From NCBI GenBank assembly GCA_016584305.1, contig JACEEZ010011094.1, positions 153,795-217,794 on the forward strand: a DNA stretch of 64,000 nucleotides. Reading direction: 5' to 3'. Position numbers and translations under genes: made by a program. Below are positions 47,500 to 58,470 of this stretch, piece by piece; the first letter of the stretch is position 1; every line of letters begins with the position of its first letter. This DNA is from Chionoecetes opilio. Lineage: Eukaryota > Arthropoda > Malacostraca > Decapoda > Majidae. The notes under the pieces are model-generated. The model was not told the origin of the DNA. It did not search any database and was given only the letters and a program-made list of their open reading frames with translations.

Positions 47500-49019
47500 G
47501 CCCCCAAAGCTATACGAAGGGCATTATTCTGGTTTACATCTAACTTGTGGAGGAGGAAGGTGAGGCCGCACCATAAACCTCACACCCGTAGTCTAGCGAC
47601 TACGGATGTAAGTGCTATAGAAATAAAGGGAGGGTATTCCGGGTCCGCACCCCACTTGACCCCTGCAAGGGACTTCATTAAATTAACCTCTTGAGGAAAC
47701 GAGGTCACCAGGTACTGTATGTGGGGGCCCCAGGTTAGGCGGGGGCCATCCAACAGTAAACCAAGGAATTTGTGGTGGGTTTTGAAGGAAATTGGGGACC
47801 CTTAATGGTGACCATCGGATGCTGGGAATACGCCTTCGGGTGAAGCACGAAGGCTAGACTTCTGGGCATCACCGTCAGGCCCCAACGGGTGGTCCATGAG
47901 TGGACGGCATCAAGCCACGTTGAAGATGGTCTTGACCCTCCTGGATAGTGGGAGCAGAGCAATGAGAGAGATTTTCATCAGCATAGAGAGTGCATGTGTG
48001 CATGGAGAGAGGAAAGTCTGAAAGAAAGATGTTGAAGAGGACAGGACTGAGGGGAGAACCCTGTGGGACGCCTCGGGTGACCGGGTAAGACCTGGAATGG
48101 GTGTTTCCGATCACCAGAGAAAAGGACCTGGAAGACAGGAAGGATTTAACCCCATTGGAGAGGGGAGCCATGCAGTCCCAGGCGGGCAATTTTTTTCAAT
48201 GATGGCATTATGGGAGGAGGTGTCAAAAGCTGCTTGGAGGTCAATAAAGGCTATTAGTGTGAATTGTTTTGGGGTAAATCCTTCCTGTATGTTGTGCTCC
48301 AGCTGGAGCAGGGCATCCGGGTGCCCCGGTGGGGACGAAACCCGAACATGTTTGATGGAAGAAGTGTTTGTGTTCCAACCACCATGTCAACCTACACCGT
48401 ACTATTTGTTCTACTACCTTACTAAGATTAGAGAGAAGGCTAATGGGCCTATAGGAGGAAGCCTCAGACGGAGCCTTGCCAGGCTAAGAATAGGAATTGT
48501 GATGGCATGACCCCCACACAGAAGGGAACGTCCCCGACAGCCAGCTGGCGTTGAAGACGTCCAGGAGGAGGGGGGCCAGAGCATCCGGGAGGCGGCGAAG
48601 AAACTCGTTCGGGACGTTGTCCGGTCCCACCGCCTTCCCAGCGGACAGTGCGTGTAAAGCCGAGGAAAGCTCCTGGGGGGGTTATAGCAGTGCTAATTGT
48701 ATGGCCGGTGTGTAAGGGGGTAACACAGGTGGGGGTACGGGGTCTGGAGAGCCGAGTGTAGTGTGAATGTGGGAGGCAAGGCACTCGACTTAATCGGCAT
48801 CAGTGATGAGGAGGGCACCGTTTCTAGTTAAAAGGGAAAGTGAAGGGGGCTGAGGGTGGACCATCTTCCTGAAAAAGGACCAAGCTCGGGAGACTGAGGA
48901 GGAGAAGGACAGGGAAGCACAAAAGGAGGCCCATGCAGAACGTTTCTCATCAAGAAATAACACGTTTGCATCGGGCCTCCAATAAACGGAAGCAACTACG
49001 GAGCAAGGGAATGGGGTTT
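47500..49019 (-). pseudogene. LINE reverse transcriptase remnant
   Basis: The clearest block is GVPQGSPLSPVLFNIFLSDFP near 48075-48015, followed by LYADE near 47990-47975, where the second catalytic Asp of YADD is changed to Glu. W...WGL and a K-x-F-V-like thumb motif lie near 47905-47850. Frames change several times. Inactive as assembled. Confidence 0.7.
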
Positions 49020-50119
49020 TTTACGCCACGCAGTAAAGGCGTGGCGTTTGGCCTGGGAAGGCTGCCGCACACTTCCGGGACCACCAGGAGACCCGGAAAG
49101 AGCGGGAGGGGTGGGAAGTGATTAGATGAAAGTGGTGGGACCCCACGTCCACCAGGGTGACCGTGAGGTATTGAATTGTTACCGTGAAGGGAGGGTAATG
49201 GGGGGGGTAAGTGAATTTAATTCTGATTGAAAAAGAGCCCCAGTCTCCTTTGGTGAAGGCCAACGAGGTCTGCGTGAAGGGGGAGGGGGTGGTGGTACTG
49301 AAGGGAAGGAAATTACAACAGGAAGATGGTCGCTCCCCCCGTAAGGGCCAGTTTTTGACAGTGGTGAGGAGGAGGGGGCCATTACCCAGGCAGAGGTCCA
49401 AGGTGGAGGGTTTCCCTGAAACTGGATCAGTCCTGGGAGGGAGGCCAGGTGGAGTAGGAGAGATAAAGAAGCACTGTCCGCCAAAAGCTCGAGAGGGAAC
49501 CCGCCCGAGCGGTTTCTCCGGCTCCTGGGGAGGGCCGGTTCCCAGAGGGGCATGATGGGCATTAAAATCACCCATTATTAAAGCTGGGGAGGAAAGCTGA
49601 GAGAACAAGTGCTGGAAATTTCCCGAAGGGTTATATCAAACATGGGTTGTATATTTAAAAGAATCTGAAGGGGCCCTGAATCAAAGGTAACAGTCACCCC
49701 AGATGCTCCAGGCCACCTCCAGGGAAAAGGGGTGATAGTGAAGGGCTAGAAGAGAGGGAGCGGTGGACCAGCAGAAGCAGGCCGTCTCCTGCCCCGCCGG
49801 TCCCCCTGTCCATCCCGTAGGAAGCATAGTTGGGAAAGGAGGGGGAGAATGCGTCTGTGAGCCACGTCTCACAGACGCCAACAACTAGAGGAGTGTATGA
49901 TGAGAGCGTGGTTTTAAAAACTAGAAGTTTCCGGTACAGAGACCGGGCGTTCCAGAAGATGAAGTGGGGGGGAGTAAAGGACTCACTGCGTGAGTGACAT
50001 AAAGAAGGGAAGGAGGCCTGGCAGGCATCGAATGAGGCTGTCCCTGAGGCTGGAACCTGAAATAAGGAGATTAAAAATTCAAGTGCAATGGGTGCAATTC
50101 CCTTAATGAAGCTGACCAT
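49020..50119 (-). pseudogene. LINE endonuclease domain remnant
   Basis: FIFWNARSLYRKL and VVGVCETWL near 49960-49860, then, after a frame change, ALIMGDFNAHH near 49585-49555 and STLDLCLGN near 49410. These are the N-, E- and D-N boxes of the exonuclease-endonuclease-phosphatase fold, which nicks target DNA to prime reverse transcription. At least two frameshifts break it. Confidence 0.7.
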
Positions 50120-51700
50120 GCCAAAACCCGAAACATGTGGGCCTGAGAAGGAGAAGGGGGTGCAAGGTTAGCACTGGGCCCCGTGGAAAGGGGAGGGGCT
50201 GTTGAGCTGCTGGCAGTTGGGCATGGGGGCTGAGGCTGGGAGGGCAGGGAAGGAACAGGTCGGGGTGGGGGGGGTTAGGTGATAAGGGGGTAGGGGGATG
50301 GAAAGTCACCCCAAAATCCTCCCTTAGGGCCCTCCGGAGGAAGGGGGGCCTGTGCCATATTTAAGTTGGGGTATGTTACGGTGCCGGGGGGACTGTTGGC
50401 GCCTTTGGGGTTTGGAGGAAGGGGAAACCCCCTGATAGTGGGTTGGACGGGTGGGGGGACGCAGCCAGCAGCCAGCTGGACAAACAGTAATGGAGGGGCT
50501 CATAGGATGGCAGGGGGCAGGCCTTGGATTAGGCTGACAGGCAGGGGGGGGCCCTGGAAAAGGCGGGCACGGAAGGTGGCGAGTAGGGGAGGACGGCTCC
50601 CGTACAGGGGGGCCCCCCTTTGGACGGAAGGGCCCAGGGTGAATGCCCCTCAGCTTCCTCTTCACATCCGAGATGGAACAGGTGGCTCATGTTGAGGAGT
50701 TTTCACCTGCATCGCCTGGAGGTAAGCCGGGCACTGCTTATAGGGGGGGGCGGTGGTCATCACCACAAAAAAAAGGCAGTACACCGGCCGGGCACACCCC
50801 TCTGCAACATGAAAACCGCTGCTTACTGCAGCGGATCTTCATGTTGCAGGTGGCATTACCATGGCCAAAAAGGAGGCAGCGGGTACACCGGAGGACAGGG
50901 AGGGTGTGGGCCGGACCCGGTACACTGCGTTGTTCCCAGAGAGACCCGGTCTGGAAGGGGGCCCCGAAATTTGACCCTGATTGCCATGTTGGCCTCCGAC
51001 TCACCGTCCTGGACGGGAGTCTGGAGTCTAAGGGCACTAACAATTACTGAAGGAGAGCCGTCAAGTACAATAAGCCCAGCCAGAATCTCGTCATTTGTCA
51101 TTTCTGGGGAAACAGGGAAAATTCTCCCGAACATGTAGGTCGGGTCGTCGTCCGATGCAACCCAGCACTTCACGGACCACTCCCCCAGCGTTGTGACAGA
51201 CTCTGGGGGCTGGGCAAGGTTGTCAAGGTTGGCCACCTCGAACTTGATACCTCTGCCCCCCCCGGTGATGGTTAGAGTGCTAGACACAAATTTCTTTTGA
51301 AAAATGGAATAAAAAACTGCCCTGGACACCTTCCCGGGTTGATAAATGACCTGAGTCCCTCAGCTGACCTGACGATGATGAGGCGATTAGGCTGGGAAGG
51401 CAGAGAGCAGGCGGATTCAGAAGCACCCAGAAGTGGTGGGTATAGCATCGCGTGGAGGGAGGAGGCAGTGATGGAGGCAAAGGAGCGTGCAAGCTTGCAG
51501 GTCTTATCAGGCAGGTGGGTCTCACCAGACGGAGGGGAAGGCGAGCGGATCTCTTGGGACAGATGAAGTGGTGTCCATATCCACGGCACCGGCTGGGGGC
51601 CGTCGTCGTCAGGCGGCATCAATCACGGGAATAGGGGGACCAGGGCACAGACATACCCGTCACCACACACAGCAGAATCAGGCACCACTACAACTTAGTG
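50120..51700 (-). pseudogene. LINE ORF1 (gag-like) remnant
   Basis: Pieces in several frames. A ~157-codon frame (51329-50856) is followed by CCHC-type knuckles (CTRCLLFGHGNATC, then C-x2-C-like remnants) near 50880-50820. The upstream part is Pro/Ser-rich, as is the part towards 50120. Nucleic-acid binding is the usual job of this protein. Frame breaks, mostly in G or C runs, prevent a single reading frame. Confidence 0.6.
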
Positions 51701-51810
51701 TAGTGTCGTGGACGGTGAAGCGATAGTAGCGGTTATACTTTGGTGGAGGAGCTGGGCACAACGTCTTGTCAACCACCACGTAGCTCAAAGAGTCCTTGTT
51801 TTGCCAAGTG

Positions 51811-53900
51811 GCTGGTAGGGGGGGTGCCGTTGTTTAAGCCAGACCTCTTGATCAACAAACAACGCAACACTGGCCTGAGGGTTCCATTGGCCTGCACCGG
51901 CCCGCGTCTGTGTCCTGCCCTGGCCCCCTGGTGCAGGATCCTACCCTCTCCACACTTGCTGCTGCAGTGTCCACGCCCCCACCACGCCCTCAACGTCACC
52001 ACCTTTGTCCTGCTGGCGTCCCAACAACACACAACACGGTGTAGTGAGGCAGGAAGCAGGGTGTGGGCCCCGCAGACAGGAGCAGAGTGTCGGGCGGGGC
52101 CCGCGCGTGGCTCTCTGTTGCTAAACTGTCCCCAGTTGCGGTGCGGGGGTTTCACAGTCCAACCCCGGCTGCTCCCCCCCGGCACGCCCCGGCCCTCCCT
52201 GGGCACCCCCCGAGGGTTCCCGCAGGACCGGTCATCGCGTGTTTGGTGTGATTTTTTCCCTGCGGTGGGGGCTGTGGGGCCGGGAAAGCACCCTAGGGGC
52301 CGGGGAGCAGCGTATCATTTTTCCCTCGGGGGTGGGGAGGCACGGGGGTTGATGGCAAGAATAACCTGGAGGCGGCCTTTCGGCCACAGGCACACAGTGA
52401 CTAAAGTGCCAGCAGTGGGGACAAAACTTAAAACGAAAGAGTAAGTTTGAAGACACCCTTTGGGACAAACAGGGGGTGTCGGGGGAAAAAATTAAAAAAA
52501 AAAATAAATGTTTAAAAGTGGGGGAAAAGATTTACTAAAAAGGAGTAACCTCCCCAAAAACCCCCCGGGGCCCCAAAAAGGGGGTGTTAAGAATTTAAAT
52601 TTTTAGGGGGGGGGGGAAAAGATTTACGGGAAAAAAGTACCCTCAACAAACACAACCCGACACCCAGTGGGGGTTTAAAATTATAAAATGTTTAGAGTTG
52701 GGAAAAGTTTTAACTCAAAAGAGTCACCTCACCTCACCCCACCCTGACACACATTTGGGGGTTAAAAATTTAAAGGTGTTTTTGTGGGGGAAAAATTTTT
52801 CTAAAAAAGGGTGACCTCCCCCCCACCCCACCCTGACCCCCAAACCCAAATTGGTTTTTAAAAATTATAAATTTTCCTTGAGTGGGGGAAAAGATTTACA
52901 AAAAGGTTCCCTCACCAAAAAAAACCCTCCCCCGGTGTTAAAAATGTAAAGGGCGGGATGGGGGAAAAAGATTTATAAAAGGGTTCCCTCACCAAACACA
53001 CCCTGATACACAGTGGTTTTTAAAATTAAAAAATGTTTAGAGTTTTGGGGAAAAAAATTTACGAAAAGGGTTCCCCCCCAAAACCCCACCCTGATAAAAC
53101 AGTGGTTTTTTAAAAATCAGGGGATGCCTAGAGTGGGGAAAAAGTTTTTATACCTTTTCAAATTTAAACAAACACCCTTTAACAAAAGGGCTTGGGGGAT
53201 TCAGTGTGATTTTTTAGCAAGTTTTAAAGACAAAATAATTTTGGGCCAAAGGCACTGAAGACCCCTTTTTAAAGGTGGTGGGGTTGTTGGAAAAGTATGG
53301 TTTACCCGTGCCTTTTGGGAGTGTGCCCTGTGGGGCAATGGGGGTGGTGGGGGAAAGTGGGGTTACATGGGGGTGGCAGCCGGGGCCCTTGTGTTCTGTG
53401 AGGGAGTAATGGCCCCGCATTTTTTTGGGGTTTGGGCGTGCAGGTGGACTTTCAAAAAATTTTTATCCGGGGTTTTTTAAAGGGTTTTCCTTTGCTAAAT
53501 TCCCTTTAAAAAACCATTGCCCCACGAAAAAGTTCCCTCCTTTTTCTGCGGGTCACATATATTATACCCCAAAACCTTTCCTGTCCTTCACTTTGGGACA
53601 GCAGCGGGAAAAGTTACAAAACGCTTTGGGGATCGCCGCCAAAATTTTCTTTTAAAATTTTTGAAAAAAACAAAAATTCAAAAAAATAAACCCCAGCACC
53701 TTTCATCTTGTGCGTGAAAAATGTTCCCGAAAAATTCGAAACAAAAATGAATCAAAAAGCTTTTTTTTTAAAACCCCTTTTGGGAAAAATTGAAAGAAGT
53801 GGGGTCGCCGCCTACTTTTGCGTTCAGACAAAAAAGGCCTTTCTTTTCTTTTGGGCAGTTTGGAAAAAAGGGGAAATTTTTGGCCCCCAAAATAAAACCC
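51811..53900 (+). pseudogene. C2H2 zinc-finger protein, copy 2 (badly degraded)
   Basis: The leader (51811-52440) matches 62832-63440, including a segment with CTGGTGCAGGATCCTACCCTC. From about 52430, seven or so finger units can still be traced by the spacing of TGGGGGAAAA...ATTTAC...TCACC...ACACACCCTGA. Bases are widely replaced by their neighbours, so no frame survives. The 3' part (53270-53880) matches the inverse of 9830-10390, downstream of copy 1's stop. Biological decay alone would not produce such homopolymer smearing; poor consensus is likely. Confidence 0.6.
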
Positions 53901-53924
53901 ATATTTTTCCTTTTGGGTAAAATT

Positions 53925-56260
53925 CTATTTTTGCCCATACTCTCCCCCTTCCCCCAAAACAAGCTTGGGGCCCGGGGGGAATGGGGGGGTTTTCCGGGGG
54001 GGTAGCAAATAATGCGTCGGAAACACAAATTTTTTTGGAGTTTTTTTATCCCTAGACTGGGTTTTTTTTCCCATTCAGGGCGTTTTTCTCAAGACGGGGG
54101 GAGGGGGCCAAAACCAAAATTAACCTCCCTACCGGGGGCAAACCCACCAAACCAAAATCTAACCTAAGCTAACAAAACCCAAAATCAAACCTAAGCAAAC
54201 CTAACCAAACTAACCAAACCCAAAACCCAAACCCAAAATCAACCTAACCTAACCAAATAACCAAAACCAAACCAAAAAAAAAACCTTTTAACCTCCCAAA
54301 AATTTAAACCTACCCCTAACCAAACCCAAAATAAAATCTAACCAAACCAAACAAATCTAACCTAACCTCCTGGGGGGTTTGGGGGGAGGTTTTTTTCGAC
54401 ACTTGGGGTCATCATTCGTGACGATCGCATTTTTTCACACGCTTTGGACCAGAAAAACCAAAAAATTTTCCCTAAAACTGGGGAATTTTTTAAAACCCCC
54501 CAACCCCAAAAACAGGGCGGGCAAACCCCGAATTATTTTCCCCACCCCAAAGGGCCCCGCACCCCCGGGCCCCACCCGGGGGGGGAAAAGGGGGGGGAAG
54601 GGGAAACACTAGAATTATACCCCCTTTGCAAAAAACGGGGGTAAACCCAAAAATTTACAAAAAGGCCAAAAATTTCCAAAAGGGGGGCGGGGGAAGAACG
54701 GTCTTCCTCAAAAAATTTCCAACCAAAAAACCCCGTCCTGGGGGCCCCAAAATTAAAAAGGAAAAAAAGGGGCGGGCGGGGGGGGGAAGACAAAGAAAAA
54801 AAAAAAGCCGAGGCAGGAGACCCCGGGGGGATTTTCCGGGACAATATCCACCTTCCCCCCACCATAAAAACTAGCCCCAAAACCCGAAAAACAAAAAATA
54901 ATAAAAAGGGGAGGGGGGGACCCCGGAGCAGACCGGGGCGCAGGGGAAGGGCTCAAACTACACCCCCAGGGGCCAAGCCGCGGGGGAAGGGGGCCAAGAA
55001 GTTTACTAAAAAAGCTTTTGGGGGCCGGCACACCCCCGGAAAAGGGGACAGGGGCCCAAAACCCTTTTTATGCCCCCAAAACCCAAATCAGCGGCGCGAC
55101 ACAAGTCTGTTTTTTGGGGGGAAAACGTATACCAGGGGGCCCCCCCCTCCCCCTTCCTCTCTCCTCCCCCGCCCCCTCTTTTCCCCCTTTTCCCCTTCTC
55201 TCCTCCCCCCTCCCTCTCTCTCTCCCCTCCCCCTTTTTCCCCCTTCCCTTCTCTCTTTTTTTTTCCCCTTTCCCTCTCTTTCCCCTTTCCCTCTCTCTCC
55301 CCCCCCCCCCTTCTCTCTCCTTTCTTTTTCCCTTCTCTTTTTGCCCCCCTTCTCCTCTCTCCCCTCTCCCCTCTCTTTTCCCCCTTTTTCCTCTCTCCCC
55401 GTCTCCTTTTTTTTTTTCTATTTTTTCTTCTCCCCCTTTTCCTTCTCCTTGATTTTGCCAATTTTATTTCTGCAGAAACATTGCAGTGCACCCGGGGTTT
55501 TTTTTTTAGTCTCTCTCTTCCCCCTCTCTCTCTCCCCCCTCCCCCCTTTTCCCCCCCAAAAAAAAAAAACCCCCCTTCCGTTCTCCCCCCCCCTCCCTCC
55601 CCGCGTCTCCCCCTCTCTCCTTTTTCCCCTTTTTTTTTCTTCTATTATTTTTTTCTCCCCCCTTTTTCCTTTCCCCCCTTTTACTCCTCCACACACCCAT
55701 CAACCGTATGTGATATTATCGTGAAAAACCCCTTTTTTTTTTCTGGGGTGTTTTGATATTTTTAAAATTAAATCTGCAAAACCTTTTTCTGCCCGCAAAT
55801 CATATCTTTTCCCCCGCCCACCCCCCCCCTATATTTTAATAGTAATATACCCCCCCCCACCCCCCCCCCCCCTTATTATTAACTAGTGTATTTACAGCCT
55901 AATATACTAATCGTCAAAAATATATAAAAATACCAAAATATAACCATTGTTTTTTATGGTGAGGGAAAAAATTGGGGGGGCTAAGACCCCCAAACCCCGC
56001 CTTAGTTTACACTCGCTGCATTTGTTTTAGGCGGAGCGAACTTTGTTTCCCAAAAATGTCCACCTAGCGCTAAGTTGGTTTTAAATTCCCCAAGGGGCCC
56101 CCTTTTAAGAAGTGTTCCAAAATGCCGCCCCAGCCCTTTAAAATTCCAGGAAACTATTTAACTTCCGGAAATGTCCTTCTTGAAAGCCTGTTTTTCCCTT
56201 GAAAAATTTTTTTTTTAAATTTTTTTTTTTGCATTTTTTAAAAATTTCCCCTTTTTGGGT
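53925..56260. other. Low-quality smeared sequence, no reliable feature
   Basis: 53925-54640 matches 12185-12730 in direct orientation, including the telomere-like run. 54650-55900 is a C/T or G/A homopolymer mixture in which ORFs of up to 228 codons arise from base bias alone. 56100-56260 resembles the inverse of 9290-9450. Nothing here should be annotated as coding. Confidence 0.7.
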
Positions 56261-56392
56261 TGTGAGACCCAGACCGTAATTTCCATTGTAATTTTGCTAC
56301 CATTAGATGTTTTTTTTTTAGTGACTATAAGCAATATTTTATAGCTATGACCTGTTTAGTATCCTTGTCCACTAACTAATTTGGTATATTCA

Positions 56393-57964
56393 CCCAGCTA
56401 ACCATGACCGGCGGGCCTACGTAGGCTGTAGAGCGGCGAACGGCGGCCGCCGGCGGCAAATTTACCTCCGTCAGCCCTCCGAAGGGCCGCTGGTGTATTT
56501 TCAGACGGGAAAACTTACTATGTTGAAATTAATGTACAGAATTTGAAGAATTGAATATTTCTATGTGTAAACATTTTGAAACAACAGTTATATGATTATC
56601 TTGATGTAGTATTACATCAGTAGTGACAAGCAGCGGCAACTTGACGTCAATCCTCTGGAGGCCTGCTGGGCGCTGGTACGTATTTGTAAGTGGGAAATAT
56701 TCATATCATATTATATATATTAACTCAGTAATATACATAGTATCTCAATATCGGTACCATCACTATTATTAGGCCTGTTCAAGCTATTAAAAATTGTTAT
56801 AAAAGTTTTTATAATAGTTTATAGAAATTATCATATATCAGTTTATTTCAAATATTTCCAGCTTAATCAGGAACACCCAGAGATACATAGAAATAAAGAT
56901 GAATACGTACATAGGAAGGAGTTTACATGGAAAAAGGTTATCAGTTAGTCTATGTGTGTAGCTAGTATCATATAAAAATAACATTTTATTAATTAACCGA
57001 GCAAAGATTACGGGATAACATGTGCACAAGGTCATATTTTCCCTTATTTCTATCATTTCCAACATATTATCAACACATATCAATACTCATCGGTACACCT
57101 AATAAGGAATATGTAGATGATGGAGAATTAACATGGATAATATCATGATTTAGAACAGAATATTATTTGAATTCCCTGCTATCAATGCACTAAACTGCCA
57201 GACGTACGATAGCCATTACAAAGGGTTAAAAACCCACAAAGGGCCTAAATTATCACCCTTAATCAGTCGATAACATAATGAGAACTTAGTTATAACATGT
57301 TTTCGCTCCTTTATTATATCGAAATAGACTGAATAATATAAATGATTGCAGTACGACACGTTTTTTTAGGAATTCCTCGGCAGCGTTGTGTCAGTGACTC
57401 GGTGAAATCACTTCAAATCAGTTACTTGGAAAGCGCACAAGCGGGTGGATGTTGTTATGTTGTTCGCCGCAATCAATATCCTTCTACATGGCTGTACAGT
57501 GTTCCACGTACACCAGCATGTATATATATAAACCCAATAACGAAAATGTTTTTGTACTTATGAAATAAACAATGTCCGTAGCAATTATGATCTCCTTTTC
57601 ATCGTATTACTGGATAACGACAGGAATATTTATGGTTATACTTTCTAAGTATATTGCAGATATAGTAATGTTTTTATAAGTGTTGAACAGTCCATTAGTC
57701 TATTAATCGGCTAATGGGTTGTGCAACACCCCTTAAAACATTACTATATCTGCAATATACTTAGAAAGCATAACCATAAATATTCCTCAATCAGTTAATA
57801 TAACAGCGGCAAATGGGCAAATGCCCTACGGCGGGCCGCTGGGAGCGGCCCGCCGGTGAGCCTCTGAGCAAATCCCCAGCGGCCCTACGTCGTACACTTC
57901 CGTCGGGCCGCCGGTAAGACATACGGAGGGCCTCCGGAGGCCCTCCGTCTTTGTGTTTGCTGGG
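56393..57964. mobile_element. 1.57-kb insertion with GC-rich palindromic ends
   Basis: Ends are CCCAGCTAAC / GTTTGCTGGG, flanked by CA on both sides (56391-56392, 57965-57966). It splits a TTAA MITE whose empty form reads TATATTCAGTTACTTTTCG. Dense GC palindromes (GGCGGCCGCCGGCGG, GGGCCGCTGGGAGCGGCCC, GGGCCTCCGGAGGCCC) crowd both ends. The middle is AT-rich and includes a ~60-bp inverted pair (57626-57680 and 57735-57790). No gene was recognised. The superfamily is unknown; the hairpin-rich ends leave open a rolling-circle or foldback origin. Confidence 0.6.
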
Positions 57965-58417
57965 CAGTTACTTTTCGTAATTTAATGGCTGGACAACATA
58001 TAATTTTGTATAGCCAAGGAAAGATCTGGGTGTGAAGGGGTTCAAGCCTACGGGAAGGGTGATGGCTGGCGATCACGAGTCCAGTGCTTGGTTAAGACCA
58101 TGGTGAATAACACACACACACACACACCGCCTGCATCATGTAATCGTTAAGAGCTTTTAGTCTGGCCATTGTGTGGTCGGTCGTTCGATCCTCACTCGCT
58201 CCCGGGGATTTTTCACTGACAAATGCGGGCGGTTACTGTCCCCCTTGAGCAAGTGGATGGGGGTGTGTGAGGTCCCAGCATTGCCCACAGATCGGTAATA
58301 ATCAGCTCCAAGCTCGCACTGGGAGGGTTAAGGATATTTGGGGAGGGTGAATTAACTGGCGATCACGAGTTCAACTTGCGTGGACAAGACCGTGGGTGAA
58401 TGAATGACACACACACA

Positions 58418-58470
<53 letters not shown>

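Larger units (their letters stand above)
46128..51801 (-). mobile_element. I-group-like LINE, nearly full length, frameshifted
   Basis: A 5.7-kb insertion. TGCCAAGTG is duplicated at 46119-46127 and 51802-51810, and the uninserted sequence is seen at 62820-62835. The 3' end on the minus strand is an AAACAACAA tail. Order on the minus strand: a gag-like ORF1 with CCHC knuckles, then endonuclease, reverse transcriptase and RNase H. The combination of CCHC ORF1, apurinic-type endonuclease and RNase H is that of the I group of non-LTR retrotransposons; the exact clade is not determined. Confidence 0.75.

Noticed and set aside
55018..55756. Frames of 144-228 codons in C/T-rich DNA
   Set aside because: Low-quality homopolymer sequence; no conserved motif, and ORFs arise from base bias.
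56838..57563. Short frames (73-81 codons) in the AT-rich middle of the 56393 insertion
   Set aside because: No motif, no conserved partner, and expected by chance at this base composition.
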